Program-made: the position numbers and the translations under genes
Shown: positions 23,775-32,317 of the stretch, piece after piece
Layout of the letters: each line of letters opens with the position of its first letter
Position numbering within the stretch: position 1 is the first letter of the stretch
The notes under the pieces: model-generated
What the model was told of the DNA's origin: nothing
The model's input: only the letters and a program-made list of their open reading frames with translations
Databases searched by the model: none
Origin: Lewinellaceae bacterium SD302
GTDB taxonomy: Bacteria; Bacteroidota; Bacteroidia; Chitinophagales; Saprospiraceae
Assembly (NCBI GenBank): GCA_002591745.1
Contig: PDLQ01000008.1
Coordinates: 1-64,000 of the forward strand
Reading direction: 5' to 3'
DNA length: 64,000 bases

Positions 23775-24638
23775 TCATACCGAGCAAATATTCAAGCCTT
23801 CTTCCAGCGCCTTCAGCTTATCCTCATAAGTGGGGATAAATTCCTGAGCCACGTAACCCTCAAAGCCCGTTTCGTGGATGGCCCGGATGATGGCGGGGTA
23901 GTTGAGTTCCTGGCTATCGTTGATCTCATTACGGCCAGGTACGCCGCCGGTATGGTAGTGACCGATGTAGTCGGCGTATTTACGGATAGTGGCGATTACG
24001 TCCCCCTCCATGATCTGCATATGGTAGATGTCGTAAAGCAATTTGAAGCGGTCGGAGCCAATCATCTCGGCCAGGGCTACTCCCCATTCGGTACGGTCAC
24101 ACATGTAATCCGCGTGGTCTACCTTACTGTTCAGTAATTCCATTTGGAGGGTGACGCCCATCTCTTCGGCCAGTTTTACCATTGGCCGTAGACCATTGGC
24201 GCAATTGATCATGCCTTCAAGATCAGTCAGCCGACGGCGGTTACCGCTCATAACGATCATGTTCGGAATGCCGTGATCGGCCGCGTCACGAATGGCCCTA
24301 CGGTAGGCAGTTTGTAGCTTTTCGTGGTTGGTCGGGTCGTTCCAGCCATCTTCAATGCTGAATTCTTTCAGGGTTCCCATCGCGCAAGTCAGTCCGCGTT
24401 TTTGAAGGATAGGCCACTGATCTACGGTAGTGAGCTCAATCGACTTAAGGCCGAGGTCTTTGCCACGGTCCGCCAATTCTTCTAAGGGGATGCCGTTGTA
24501 GCACCAGACGCAGGCGCTATGGTTCGTCTGCCCCAGACCGCTCAACTGATCGGCGTTCTGGGTCGCCGCCAGGCTACGACTCATGGAGATTGCCCCGAGA
24601 CCAAGGGCGGCATTTTTGATGGCTTTACGTCGATTCAT
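23775..24638 (-). CDS. Hydroxypyruvate isomerase-like TIM-barrel protein
   Basis: A 287-residue exported protein: MNRRKAIKNAALGLGAISM looks like a twin-arginine signal. The body matches the Hyi/OtnI branch of TIM-barrel isomerases: VMSGNRR, LQMELLNSKVDH, LYDIYHMQIMEGDVIATI, IGHYHTGGVPGR, NYPAIIRAIHETGFEGYVAQEF. The metal and catalytic Glu, Asp, His and Glu positions in those strands are present. The cytosolic enzyme interconverts hydroxypyruvate and tartronate semialdehyde; for exported forms the substrate is unknown. It stands alone on the minus strand. Confidence 0.85.
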   Translation of the reverse strand: MNRRKAIKNAALGLGAISMSRSLAATQNADQLSGLGQTNHSACVWCYNGIPLEELADRGKDLGLKSIELTTVDQWPILQKRGLTCAMGTLKEFSIEDGWNDPTNHEKLQTAYRRAIRDAADHGIPNMIVMSGNRRRLTDLEGMINCANGLRPMVKLAEEMGVTLQMELLNSKVDHADYMCDRTEWGVALAEMIGSDRFKLLYDIYHMQIMEGDVIATIRKYADYIGHYHTGGVPGRNEINDSQELNYPAIIRAIHETGFEGYVAQEFIPTYEDKLKALEEGLNICSV

Positions 24639-24673
24639 GCGCTGGTAATTTTGACTCTCAATGTAGCGCTTTG

Positions 24674-24770
24674 GATTGGAAATAGGAACTAGGATCGCCG
24701 TTGATCGCTCTGCTCCCCCCGGCTTCGGGAAATAGGAACTAAGAGCTTGTTTGGATTTCTATTTCCAATC
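24674..24770. repeat. Inverted repeat with internal direct repeat
   Basis: GATTGGAAATAG (24674-24685) pairs perfectly with CTATTTCCAATC (24759-24770). GGAAATAGGAACTA occurs twice, near 24679 and 24728. It fills the spacer between the TIM-barrel and DUF4230 genes. Confidence 0.65.
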
Positions 24771-24791
24771 GTGTGCCCCTACCTCCTATTT

Positions 24792-25436
24792 CTACTGTTC
24801 AAAGATGACCTCCGGCTCTCCTACCTCTTCAGGTACGTTCGGAACAACGACCACCTCCAGCCCAGCCGCTTCGGCCAGTTGCCTCACACTCTCGATCATA
24901 CCCAATCCTTGCTCGCGGGCGCGGATCATCAGTTCGCTATCGGCGGCTTTTTCGCGGAGTAGCCGTTTTGCGCTCTGGTTGAGGGCCGTGTAATCGGCCG
25001 CACTAAAGGTGTTGAACCAGCTTTCTTCCAGATTCCGGTAGGCCAGTTCATGGTCGATCGCCAGTATCTCCGGTTCGGGGAGGTTACTGATGGTTAAGGT
25101 CTTTTCCGTATCGTCGATCTCCAGGACGAGTTCTTCCAAATTATAGCCAACCAATACTTTACCAGATACCTGTACGGTTGCTTTTTTATCAAACGCGAAG
25201 TTGGTAGGTAATGGCAAGTAAAGGGTCACTTCCCGCCTCATCGTTTCATTGTAGATTTCGCTGACGCTGCCCTCGATAGTTACCAGTTTCATTACTTCCT
25301 TAATCCGTTCCAGCAAAATGGTCGCCTCTACCCGGCTGGTTTCCGGGGCCCGGGAAGACTGCCAGCTTACGTAGGAAAGAATACCCAGCCCAAAGGCCAG
25401 CAGTAAGGAAACGATCAGAAGAATGTACTTGCTCAT
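24792..25436 (-). CDS. DUF4230 family membrane-anchored protein
   Basis: A 214-residue protein with one N-terminal membrane helix (ILLIVSLLLAFGLGILSYV) and a soluble domain. The domain opens with ERIKEVMKLVTIEGSVSEIYNE and then alternates beta strands (VTLYLPLPTNFAFDKKATVQVSGKV shown here only in part: LPLPTNFAFDK, VQVSGKVLVGY). This pattern is the DUF4230 family of Bacteroidota and Firmicutes, of unknown function. It is followed on the same strand by the TIM-barrel gene after about 150 bp of repeat. An AAAGTAGCA word lies about 50 bp upstream of the start. Confidence 0.8.
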   Translation of the reverse strand: MSKYILLIVSLLLAFGLGILSYVSWQSSRAPETSRVEATILLERIKEVMKLVTIEGSVSEIYNETMRREVTLYLPLPTNFAFDKKATVQVSGKVLVGYNLEELVLEIDDTEKTLTISNLPEPEILAIDHELAYRNLEESWFNTFSAADYTALNQSAKRLLREKAADSELMIRAREQGLGMIESVRQLAEAAGLEVVVVPNVPEEVGEPEVIFEQ

Positions 25437-25484
25437 GGAATTGAAACGTCACGGAGCATTTAATGTGCATGCGGCCATCGGCAT

Positions 25485-25493
25485 TGCTACTTT
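25485..25493 (-). repeat. AAAGTAGCA word, intergenic
   Basis: Exact TGCTACTTT with flanks gcat and gaagtcaaaac, in the spacer between the DUF3108 and DUF4230 genes. Confidence 0.9.
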
Positions 25494-25599
25494 GAAGTCA
25501 AAACAATATGAATGGCTAATGTAGAATGTGAGATTTTTGATGTTGCTCAATACGCGTACTCGCCGAAGTGGCACGTCAAATATTCTACACCTCACATCA

Positions 25600-26460
25600 C
25601 TACCGCTTCGCCGTCATCGGATACCGTAACCCGCTATAAGATTTCAGCACTGCCTTCACGCTACCGACACTCACGGGAGACTCAATCATCACGGGCAGTT
25701 TGTTATCGTCGTCGGTGACGTAGATGGTCATTTCGTCTCCTTCGTTGAAGACATCGCCGGCAATGAGTTGGGGGCTGAACTTACGGGTGGCGAATTTGCC
25801 GACGCCCTTGACCTTCGTTTCATCCTCGGTACCCAGGTACTTGATGCGCAAGGGGTAGATCTCCTGGTCCATAAGGATTTTGATGGGTATCTCCTGATTG
25901 AGGCGCATCTCATCGTAGTCCAGGTTGCGGGCGTAGTAGACAATGGAAATGAGGTCGTGCATACATTCCTCCAGTGGAATATCCTTGCGTTTCAGTTCGT
26001 CGCGGGTTTTACCGCGCATACTTACAGCCATTCCATTTTTCTGATCGAAGGTGGTACGATCATAGCGGGTATAACCGCCCTCGTGTACGTCTTTGAGGTG
26101 CATTTTTGGCAGCAATGTTTCCTTGTCGAGGAAGCTCTCGTAATTATCTCTCACCTTATAGAACCACTCGTAGCTCGGATAGGTCTTACCCCTTACGGCT
26201 ACGTGCCAGGCAGTACCGGTATCGTGGACGTTGAAGGTCACTTCGCCAGCGGAAAGCCAGACGAAATTCCAATTGTAAAATAGCTTATAAACTACTTTCT
26301 CTCCATCCTGGAAAGCGACGTTATCCGTATGGCAGGGGTCGGAGGCCACGTATTCGGGCTTCAGGCCTTCACTGCCGGTGGGCGTGCTGCCGATGAGGCA
26401 AACGAGTGGCAATAGAAGGCCTAATAAAAAGGGGCGGCGGAGGGATGAGAGAAAGTACAT
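25600..26460 (-). CDS. Exported DUF3108 protein
   Basis: A 286-residue protein with an N-terminal signal sequence (RRPFLLGLLLPLVCLIG). The mature part opens with FQDGEKVVYKLFYNWNFVWLSAGEVTF (shown here in parts: GEKVVYKLFYNW, LSAGEVTF), the hallmark of DUF3108, which folds as a lipocalin-like beta barrel of unknown function in the envelope. Later motifs EGGYTRYDRTTFDQKNG and DLISIVYYARNLDY are also usual. It starts 9 bp after the stop of the UPF0104 gene, suggesting a two-gene operon. Confidence 0.83.
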   Translation of the reverse strand: MYFLSSLRRPFLLGLLLPLVCLIGSTPTGSEGLKPEYVASDPCHTDNVAFQDGEKVVYKLFYNWNFVWLSAGEVTFNVHDTGTAWHVAVRGKTYPSYEWFYKVRDNYESFLDKETLLPKMHLKDVHEGGYTRYDRTTFDQKNGMAVSMRGKTRDELKRKDIPLEECMHDLISIVYYARNLDYDEMRLNQEIPIKILMDQEIYPLRIKYLGTEDETKVKGVGKFATRKFSPQLIAGDVFNEGDEMTIYVTDDDNKLPVMIESPVSVGSVKAVLKSYSGLRYPMTAKR

Positions 26461-26469
26461 AACTATAAT

Positions 26470-27435
26470 TTACGCCTTTTTGACGATGAGCCAGTAAGCA
26501 GGTAACGCCGGTAACAAAACATTAACCAGGAACAGCGTCGTGAAAGCAGCCAGACTGGCGGCCACGGTTTCTGGAGTATTACCCCAGAGGAGCACGCCGA
26601 GTTCGGCTCTGGTCAATAAGTTGATGCCCGGCGGCAGGGGAATGCCCGCCTGTACGAGATAAATAGCTGCTATTCCGGCCAGGCCACGCACCAGGGGCAG
26701 ACCTATTCCAAAAACGCCTAAAAGCAAATACAATTGTACCAGATAGGTCACAAATCGCAGGGCGGCGATGAGGGTACTGGCTAGCAAAGTAGCAAAGCTA
26801 ACGTTAGCCAGGGCTGTGAGCAGCTCGGCGACTGACCACCCGAAGCGCTCCGCCAACCAGCTAATGATCTTCGACAAAATGCTAGTCCCCCCCAGCAGAA
26901 CGGCGATCACCAGCAATAAGGCCGGCAAAATTCCAATCCAGCGCCAGGGACGGTAGATTTCTGGCAGGAAAGGTCCGCTTACCCAGATCAGTGCCGGCAA
27001 GGCCACCAATAAAAAGACCAACCATTGGCAAATACTACCCAGCAAAGAACTGGCCAGGACTTTACTGTATTCGCCTTTGCCTGCTTGCAGGAGTCGCCCA
27101 CCAATCTCACCGATCCGGTTGGGCGTCACGGCACTGACGCTCACCCCGGCCAGGACCGCCTTCAGGCAGCGGCGGAAAGACCAGTCTAAAAAGGGCCGCA
27201 GGAGCAGTTGCCACTTTCGGGTTTCCAACAGCCAGTTCACGGGCATGAGTAATAGTACCAGCGAAATCCGCCAGCCATTTTCCGGTTTTACCACGCTTTG
27301 CCAGAAAGCAGCGGTATCCAACTCGCTACTAATGGTATATAGCTGATAACTTACCAAGGCGAGAACAGCAATGGCAAGTAAGTAACGAAGGCGTTTTTTG
27401 AGCTTAGAACTTAGCAATAGGCAATTACAGAACAC
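26470..27435 (-). CDS. Lysylphosphatidylglycerol synthase TM region/UPF0104 family membrane protein
   Basis: A 321-residue protein with about 8 helices, and signature pieces PVNWLLETRKWQLLL, GVSVSAVTPNRIGEIGGR and GIPLPPGINLLTRAELG. Homologs with a soluble synthase domain aminoacylate lipids; this one is the membrane part only and probably acts as a flippase or transporter. There is no in-frame ATG near the N-terminus: the start is GTG at 27435 or TTG at 27417. The AAAGTAGCA word lies inside a membrane segment, encoding F-A-T-L-L-A. The DUF3108 gene follows closely. Confidence 0.8.
   Translation of the reverse strand: MFCNCLLLSSKLKKRLRYLLAIAVLALVSYQLYTISSELDTAAFWQSVVKPENGWRISLVLLLMPVNWLLETRKWQLLLRPFLDWSFRRCLKAVLAGVSVSAVTPNRIGEIGGRLLQAGKGEYSKVLASSLLGSICQWLVFLLVALPALIWVSGPFLPEIYRPWRWIGILPALLLVIAVLLGGTSILSKIISWLAERFGWSVAELLTALANVSFATLLASTLIAALRFVTYLVQLYLLLGVFGIGLPLVRGLAGIAAIYLVQAGIPLPPGINLLTRAELGVLLWGNTPETVAASLAAFTTLFLVNVLLPALPAYWLIVKKA
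26786..26794 (+). repeat. AAAGTAGCA word inside the UPF0104 gene
   Basis: Exact core with flanks ggctagc and aagct, read on the minus strand as F-A-T-L-L-A within a helix. Confidence 0.9.
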
Positions 27436-27663
27436 GCGCTCTGCGAGCGCCCGTTGATTAACTTAGTATTCGCTCGGAGAGGGCTTGCTCCGGAATCTTT
27501 ACAGGTCAAATGTAGCTGTTTTACCCACCACATATTTTTTCTCGATCATTAATACCCCGTAGAAATACCAATATCAATAGGTATAAATACCTGTTTGCGG
27601 CCATCGATCACTCTACTCGCCTTCTCTCTTCTTTTCTTTAAGGTAGTATTATGGAGGAATTAC

Positions 27664-27704
27664 GAGGGCCAACCCACCATTTGCGGGCTGGTTGGCTCTC
27701 TTTT
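27664..27704 (+). promoter_or_regulatory. Terminator-like hairpin in the 5' leader of the 27718 gene
   Basis: GAGGGCCAACC (27664-27674) pairs with GGTTGGCTCTC (27690-27700) with a single wobble or mismatch, followed directly by TTTT and the start codon 14 bp later. This is the layout of an attenuator or intrinsic terminator just upstream of a gene. Alternatively it ends a short upstream RNA. Confidence 0.5.
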
Positions 27705-27717
27705 AAAGTTATTCACT

Positions 27718-28464
27718 ATGCCGGAAGCAACCCTGACCAATCCCGCGTCCCCCATTCAAAGTAAATCCAACAGTACTCCTCTCGAAAAGACACCTGTAAC
27801 CTTAGAAGCCGGCATTACTGAGATGACCGGCTTTGCCGTTCGCAGGGGGATCTCATTGCCCGTTCAGCCCACTGCCACCCAGGGTGACAATGCTCAAATC
27901 AACTATTACAATACCCTGCTGGAAACCATTAAGCCGGCTACCGTACAGTCTATCCGCTACATCAATTCAAAGGTGGTGGATTATGAGCGAGGGAAGGCGA
28001 TCTGGTACCGGGTCCCTATTTTTAATAAGTGTATCGCCATCGCGCTCATCGCATTAATCGTACTCATCGGGGTAAGTTTGTCGCCTACGGTGAATGAACA
28101 AAACATGTCGAAAGGATTACTGAACTCCAGCGGCGTAATATTACTAGCCAATTTAATCTTTGTTTGCTCGGCCGCCCTGTTGGGGGTCATGTTCTATCTG
28201 CTCAAGCAAATTAGCGATAAAATCAAGAATTATTCTCTCTTGCCCATCGACGCCATCGAGATCAACACCACCATCCTTATCGGGGTTATTTCCGGCTTTA
28301 TCATCGCGGAGCTTTTCACCTTTGATACCTCTACGCTAAGTAGTTCAGTAGAATTACACAAAATGACTCTGGCGCTGCTGGGCGGTTTTTCCTCGGATGC
28401 CATCTTCACCGTTCTCCAGAGCATTGTCAATAAAGCCAAGACTTTTTTTGCCGGGTCAGCTTAA
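27718..28464 (+). CDS. Membrane protein of unknown function
   Basis: ATG 27718 is chosen (248 residues); the frame extends upstream to a TTG at 27595, but through the hairpin leader. The first 120 residues are hydrophilic and include NYYNTLLETIKPATVQSIRY. Three membrane helices follow (CIAIALIALIVLIGVSL, ILLANLIFVCSAALLGVMF, TILIGVISGFIIAELF), then an amphipathic end with LLGGFSSDAIFTVLQSIVNK. The ending GGFSSDxxxTVLxxxV is familiar from uncharacterised Bacteroidota membrane proteins, but no function is known. Its last 9 bp overlap the end of the convergent nucleotidyltransferase gene. Confidence 0.65.
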   Translation: MPEATLTNPASPIQSKSNSTPLEKTPVTLEAGITEMTGFAVRRGISLPVQPTATQGDNAQINYYNTLLETIKPATVQSIRYINSKVVDYERGKAIWYRVPIFNKCIAIALIALIVLIGVSLSPTVNEQNMSKGLLNSSGVILLANLIFVCSAALLGVMFYLLKQISDKIKNYSLLPIDAIEINTTILIGVISGFIIAELFTFDTSTLSSSVELHKMTLALLGGFSSDAIFTVLQSIVNKAKTFFAGSA

Positions 28465-29043
28465 ATCTTCCCGATAGTCAACGTCTCTGGTATGGGGTCC
28501 GGAAGGGATAGTTCTCAATGTGGGGAATTCCGCAATCGTCTCCCTCAGTTTTTTATTAGGACTGGCAAAGTAGCAATGTTCGATAAAAGCTCGGGACAGG
28601 AGCGCTGGAACACCGGGGCCCTCCGGATAAATCGTTGCGACAGCTTGCTCCGATTGTCCTGCCAGCTCTGCTACTTTGTTAGCCATCCTTTTTATCCATT
28701 CTTCGGTGAACCAGGGCATGTCACAGGGAAGAATGAGTACTTGTTTACAATCGGAAAAGTTCATCAATTGACGCAGCCCGAAATCTAGCGAACTGGCCAT
28801 CCCGTCCGCCCATTTTTCGTGGTAGTAGACCGATGCTCCGATTAGCCTTGCTTCCTCAGCAACCTTTGAGTGGTTATCCCCGCTTACAACGCAGACCTGA
28901 TCACAACCTCCCGCCCGGCAATTGCTCACAACGTGGGCAAGTAAGGTCTTGCCATCCAGTTCGGCCAACTGTTTTTCCCCGCCGAAACGGGTGGCGGCCC
29001 CCGCTGCGGGTATCAGGGCGATGATGGAATTCGAGGGAAGCAA
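28456..29043 (-). CDS. NTP transferase family protein (MobA/MocA-like nucleotidyltransferase)
   Basis: A 195-residue GT-A-fold nucleotidyltransferase: IPAAGAATRFGGEKQLAELDGKTLL (here in part: PAAGAATRFGGEKQ) is the nucleotide-binding loop, and ILPCDMPWFTEE holds the metal-binding Asp. GPGVPALLSRAFI and DVDYREDL are the usual later motifs of the molybdopterin cytidylyl/guanylyltransferase group. No molybdoenzyme genes are nearby, so molybdenum cofactor modification is only the family inference. Two oppositely oriented copies of the AAAGTAGCA word lie inside the gene. Confidence 0.82.
   Translation of the reverse strand: MLPSNSIIALIPAAGAATRFGGEKQLAELDGKTLLAHVVSNCRAGGCDQVCVVSGDNHSKVAEEARLIGASVYYHEKWADGMASSLDFGLRQLMNFSDCKQVLILPCDMPWFTEEWIKRMANKVAELAGQSEQAVATIYPEGPGVPALLSRAFIEHCYFASPNKKLRETIAEFPTLRTIPSGPHTRDVDYREDLS
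28567..28575 (+). repeat. AAAGTAGCA word inside the nucleotidyltransferase gene (copy 1)
   Basis: Exact core with flanks ggactggc and atg, read on the minus strand as H-C-Y-F-A. Confidence 0.9.
28669..28677 (-). repeat. AAAGTAGCA word inside the nucleotidyltransferase gene (copy 2, inverted)
   Basis: Exact TGCTACTTT with flanks ctc and gttagcc, read on the minus strand as M-A-N-K-V-A-E. It forms an inverted pair with copy 1, 93 bp apart. Confidence 0.9.
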
Positions 29044-29270
29044 TGAGATGGTTATATATTGGGGTGCATATATACGTAAACGTGGTAATTACCAACGGCG
29101 ATGATTGACGCAATATGCGTTATCTATTGACTTGGCGTAAGGTGTAAGAGCGTTCAAGGGATCGGACAAAATAATCACCCCCTTTCTGATATCCGTGAAA
29201 AATGACGGAAAAACCAGATACGGAGATGCTTCCATACAACAATACAGCTGTTCTGCAAGCGAAAATTCGC

Positions 29271-29278
29271 TAATTTTG
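29271..29278 (+). promoter_or_regulatory. Candidate -7 box for the acyl-CoA dehydrogenase gene
   Basis: TAATTTTG matches TAnnTTTG 20 bp before the ATG, giving a leader of about 14 nt. No clear -33 TTTG is present. The rest of the 255-bp spacer upstream holds only short weak hairpins. Confidence 0.5.
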
Positions 29279-29298
29279 CATCACCAAATAAAGCCATT

Positions 29299-30465
29299 AT
29301 GAATTTCACCCTCACCGAAGAACAACTGGCCGTACGTGATGCTGCCCGCGAATTCGCCCAGAAAGAATTGAAGCCAGGCGTCATCGAACGCGACCGGACC
29401 ATGACCTACCCCACCGAACAGATCAAGAAGATGGGGGAGATGGGTTTTTTAGGTATGATGGTAAGTCCGGAATACGGCGGCGGCGGAATGGACTCCGTGT
29501 CCTACGTGCTGGCCCTGGAAGAGATCAGTAAGATCGATAACAGCTGTTCCGTAATTATGAGCGTGAACAATAGTTTGGTTTGCTGGGGGCTGGAAACCTT
29601 CGCCAGCGAAGCTCAAAAGCAAAAGTACCTGCCTAAACTGGCCAGCGGCGAACATATCGGAGCCTTCTGCCTCAGTGAACCGGAGGCCGGTAGTGACGCC
29701 ACCAGCCAACGCACTACCGCCGTGGATATGGGTGATCATTATCTACTGAATGGTACTAAGAACTGGATCACCAACGGTGGTACCAGTAGTATCCACCTGG
29801 TCATTGCCCAGACCGACCCTGAGAAGGGACACCGGGGAATCAACGCCTTCATCGTCGAGGCCGATTGGGATGGCATAAAAGTGGGAGCCAAGGAAGATAA
29901 ACTCGGCATCCGCAGCAGTGACACACACACCATTATGTATACTGACGTAAAGGTCCCCAAGGAGAACCGAATCGGTGAAGACGGGTTCGGCTTCAAATTC
30001 GCGATGAAGAGTCTGAGCGGTGGCCGCATCGGGATCGCTGCCCAGGCCCTCGGAATCGCCGGCGGTGCCTACGAATTGTCCGTAGATTACAGTCAGCAAC
30101 GTGAGGCTTTCGGTAAGCCCATCGCCAAGCACCAAGCCATTGCTTTCAAATTGGCGGATATGGCCGTTGATATCGAAGCCGCCAAGATGCTGGTCTACCG
30201 TGCCGCCTGGCTTAAAGACAATGGCATGGACTATAACCAGGCCGGGGCCATGGCCAAGCTCTACGCCAGTAGCGTAGCCATGCGCCATACCGTGGAAGCC
30301 GTTCAGGTGCACGGCGGCTACGGTTTCGTTAAAGAATACCACGTTGAACGCCTGATGCGCGATGCCAAGATCACCCAGATCTACGAAGGTACCAGTGAGG
30401 TCCAAAAAATCGTGATCAGCCGGGGTATCCTGAAAGGGCAACACTACGTACCCGTGGAAGAATAG
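29299..30465 (+). CDS. Acyl-CoA dehydrogenase (short/medium-chain type)
   Basis: A 388-residue FAD flavoprotein of beta-oxidation or branched-chain amino acid breakdown. The N-terminal helical domain opens with MNFTLTEEQLAVRDAAREFA; the FAD site FCLSEPEAGSDA is followed by KNWITNGG; and the C-terminal signature VHGGYGFVKEYHVERLMRD leads to the catalytic Glu363 in IYEGTSE. The Glu position fits short-chain acyl-CoA dehydrogenases. It is monocistronic, and a strong bidirectional terminator separates it from dnaB. Confidence 0.93.
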   Translation: MNFTLTEEQLAVRDAAREFAQKELKPGVIERDRTMTYPTEQIKKMGEMGFLGMMVSPEYGGGGMDSVSYVLALEEISKIDNSCSVIMSVNNSLVCWGLETFASEAQKQKYLPKLASGEHIGAFCLSEPEAGSDATSQRTTAVDMGDHYLLNGTKNWITNGGTSSIHLVIAQTDPEKGHRGINAFIVEADWDGIKVGAKEDKLGIRSSDTHTIMYTDVKVPKENRIGEDGFGFKFAMKSLSGGRIGIAAQALGIAGGAYELSVDYSQQREAFGKPIAKHQAIAFKLADMAVDIEAAKMLVYRAAWLKDNGMDYNQAGAMAKLYASSVAMRHTVEAVQVHGGYGFVKEYHVERLMRDAKITQIYEGTSEVQKIVISRGILKGQHYVPVEE

Positions 30466-30488
30466 CTTAGACGACCACTATGCTAAAA

Positions 30489-30528
30489 CTAAAATCGCGG
30501 CTGCTCCGGGGAGCAGCCGCGATTTTAG
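30489..30528. terminator. Strong bidirectional terminator
   Basis: A 19-bp perfect stem (30489-30507 with 30510-30528), GC-rich at the tip with TTTTAG and CTAAAA at the base. It ends the convergent acyl-CoA dehydrogenase and dnaB genes and overlaps the dnaB stop codon. Confidence 0.85.
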
Positions 30529-32081
30529 AAAGGAATGTCCTCGTCCTCGTTCATTTTCGAGCCGATGATCGTCCCCGTATATGGTTGGTCATTGGCTCCA
30601 CTCTCGAAAGTCCCGGAAGGCAGCAAGTCGAAATCTGGATCGTCCAAGTCACTAAACTTAGCGTAATCACTTTCGAAGCGTAGTTTAATGTCTTTGGCCT
30701 CTCCGTGTCGGTTCTTACCGACTATGATCTCGGTAATGCCCTTCAGAGAATTGCCCTGCTCATCCTCCATGATCTTGTAGTACTCGGGGCGATAAAGGAA
30801 CATCACCATATCGGCGTCCTGCTCGATGGAACCGGATTCCCTCAAATCTGAAAGCTGCGGTCGCTTATCTCCGCCCCGCGTCTCTACCGCCCGGCTGAGT
30901 TGGGACAGGGCGATCACGGGTACTTCCAATTCTTTGGCCAGACCTTTTAGGGCACGGGAGATGCCGGACACTTCCTGCTCCCGGTTCATGCCTTTACTGG
31001 ATTCGCCGGTGCCAGACATTAGTTGCAGGTAGTCGATGATGACCATGTCGATACCTTTTTCCATTTTCAGGCGGCGGCACTTGGCGCGGAGCTCGAATAC
31101 GTTAATGCCGGCCGTATCGTCAATATAAATTGGAGCTTCGCCGACCCGATTCATGGCAGCTACGAGGCGCGTCCATTCGTCATCATCGAATTTTCCGGAA
31201 CGCATTTTCTGGCCGTTTACCTCGGCGTCTTGGGCGAAGATTCTTCCGGCCAACTGACCGGCGCTCATCTCCAGGCTAAAAATAGCGACGCCCCGTCCGT
31301 AATCCACGGCGGCATTACGGGCAATGCTGAGCACGAAACTGGTCTTACCCATTGCCGGGCGGGCAGCCAGGATGATGAGGTCGCTGGACTGAAGCCCCGA
31401 AGTAAGGCGATCCAGTTCAGTGAATCCAGAAGGGATGCCGGTCAGCCCGTCCTCTTTACCTCGGAGTTCGGTGAGTTGTTCCAGCATCTGGTTAGCGAGG
31501 GTACCCATATCGGCAATCTGCTTGCCCATGTTCTTTTCCGTGATCTCGAAGACGTAGTTGCCGGCTTTATCCAGCAAGTCCAGCACGTCGGTGCTGTCTT
31601 CGTAGGCTTCGGTAATGATCTCGGTACTGGTACGGATGAGTTCCCGCTGGATGAATTTTTGGGTAACGATCCTGGCGTGGTACTCCACATTAGCCGAGGT
31701 AGTGACTTTGCTACTCAATTCGGCCAGGTAGGCCGGGCCACCCACCATTTCAAGTTCTTCGGCTTTCTTGAGGTCGTCCATTACCAGGAACAGATCGATC
31801 GGTTGGCTGCGTTCAAACAAGCGGCGCATACTGCGGTAGATCGCCTTGTGGGAATCTTTATAGAATGAGTCAGCGGTCAGGGTATCCAGGACCTTGGTCA
31901 TGGCATCGCGGTCAATAAGAATAGCACTAAGGATTGCCTCTTCCAACGGCACTGCCTGGGGCGGCAGCTTACTGAAGCCGGGTAAATTCGCGTCTTCTAG
32001 TTGCCGCCGGGTAGACCAATTAGGCATGCCTTTGACGTCACCACTTCTTTCCCTCCTTTTATCCCCGGATCGCTTCGCCAT
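30525..32081 (-). CDS. dnaB: Replicative DNA helicase
   Basis: A 518-residue hexameric helicase that unwinds the replication fork. ATG 32079-32081 (MAKRSGDKRR) is preferred over the adjacent TTG. The N-terminal domain PPQAVPLEEAILSAIL is followed by the RecA-like motor with Walker A ARPAMGKTSFVLSIA, ALFSLEMS-type motif IFSLEMSAGQLAGR, Walker B VIDYLQLMSG, ALSQLSRAVE and the Arg-finger region SDLRESGSIEQDADMV (in part). No intein or insertion was seen. The C-terminus is acidic and short. Confidence 0.95.
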   Translation of the reverse strand: MAKRSGDKRRERSGDVKGMPNWSTRRQLEDANLPGFSKLPPQAVPLEEAILSAILIDRDAMTKVLDTLTADSFYKDSHKAIYRSMRRLFERSQPIDLFLVMDDLKKAEELEMVGGPAYLAELSSKVTTSANVEYHARIVTQKFIQRELIRTSTEIITEAYEDSTDVLDLLDKAGNYVFEITEKNMGKQIADMGTLANQMLEQLTELRGKEDGLTGIPSGFTELDRLTSGLQSSDLIILAARPAMGKTSFVLSIARNAAVDYGRGVAIFSLEMSAGQLAGRIFAQDAEVNGQKMRSGKFDDDEWTRLVAAMNRVGEAPIYIDDTAGINVFELRAKCRRLKMEKGIDMVIIDYLQLMSGTGESSKGMNREQEVSGISRALKGLAKELEVPVIALSQLSRAVETRGGDKRPQLSDLRESGSIEQDADMVMFLYRPEYYKIMEDEQGNSLKGITEIIVGKNRHGEAKDIKLRFESDYAKFSDLDDPDFDLLPSGTFESGANDQPYTGTIIGSKMNEDEDIPF

Positions 32082-32317
32082 CAAATAAATTTAAGTTTTT
32101 CAACTTCCGATAAAAGATCGGGCGGTGAAAAAACGACAGTTGGCGAAGATACTAATTTTGCAGTGCCAATCCATTGATTACCGCTCTGGAAACCATTCAA
32201 GATACTTGCAATAAGCAAACTTTTGTTAATTTTATGATTACGGTGTGACTTTGTTAAAAATCGACCGTCTTTCTTAACATAAGCGCTCAATTCCCCCGGC
32301 GCCCATCACCTGAATAC

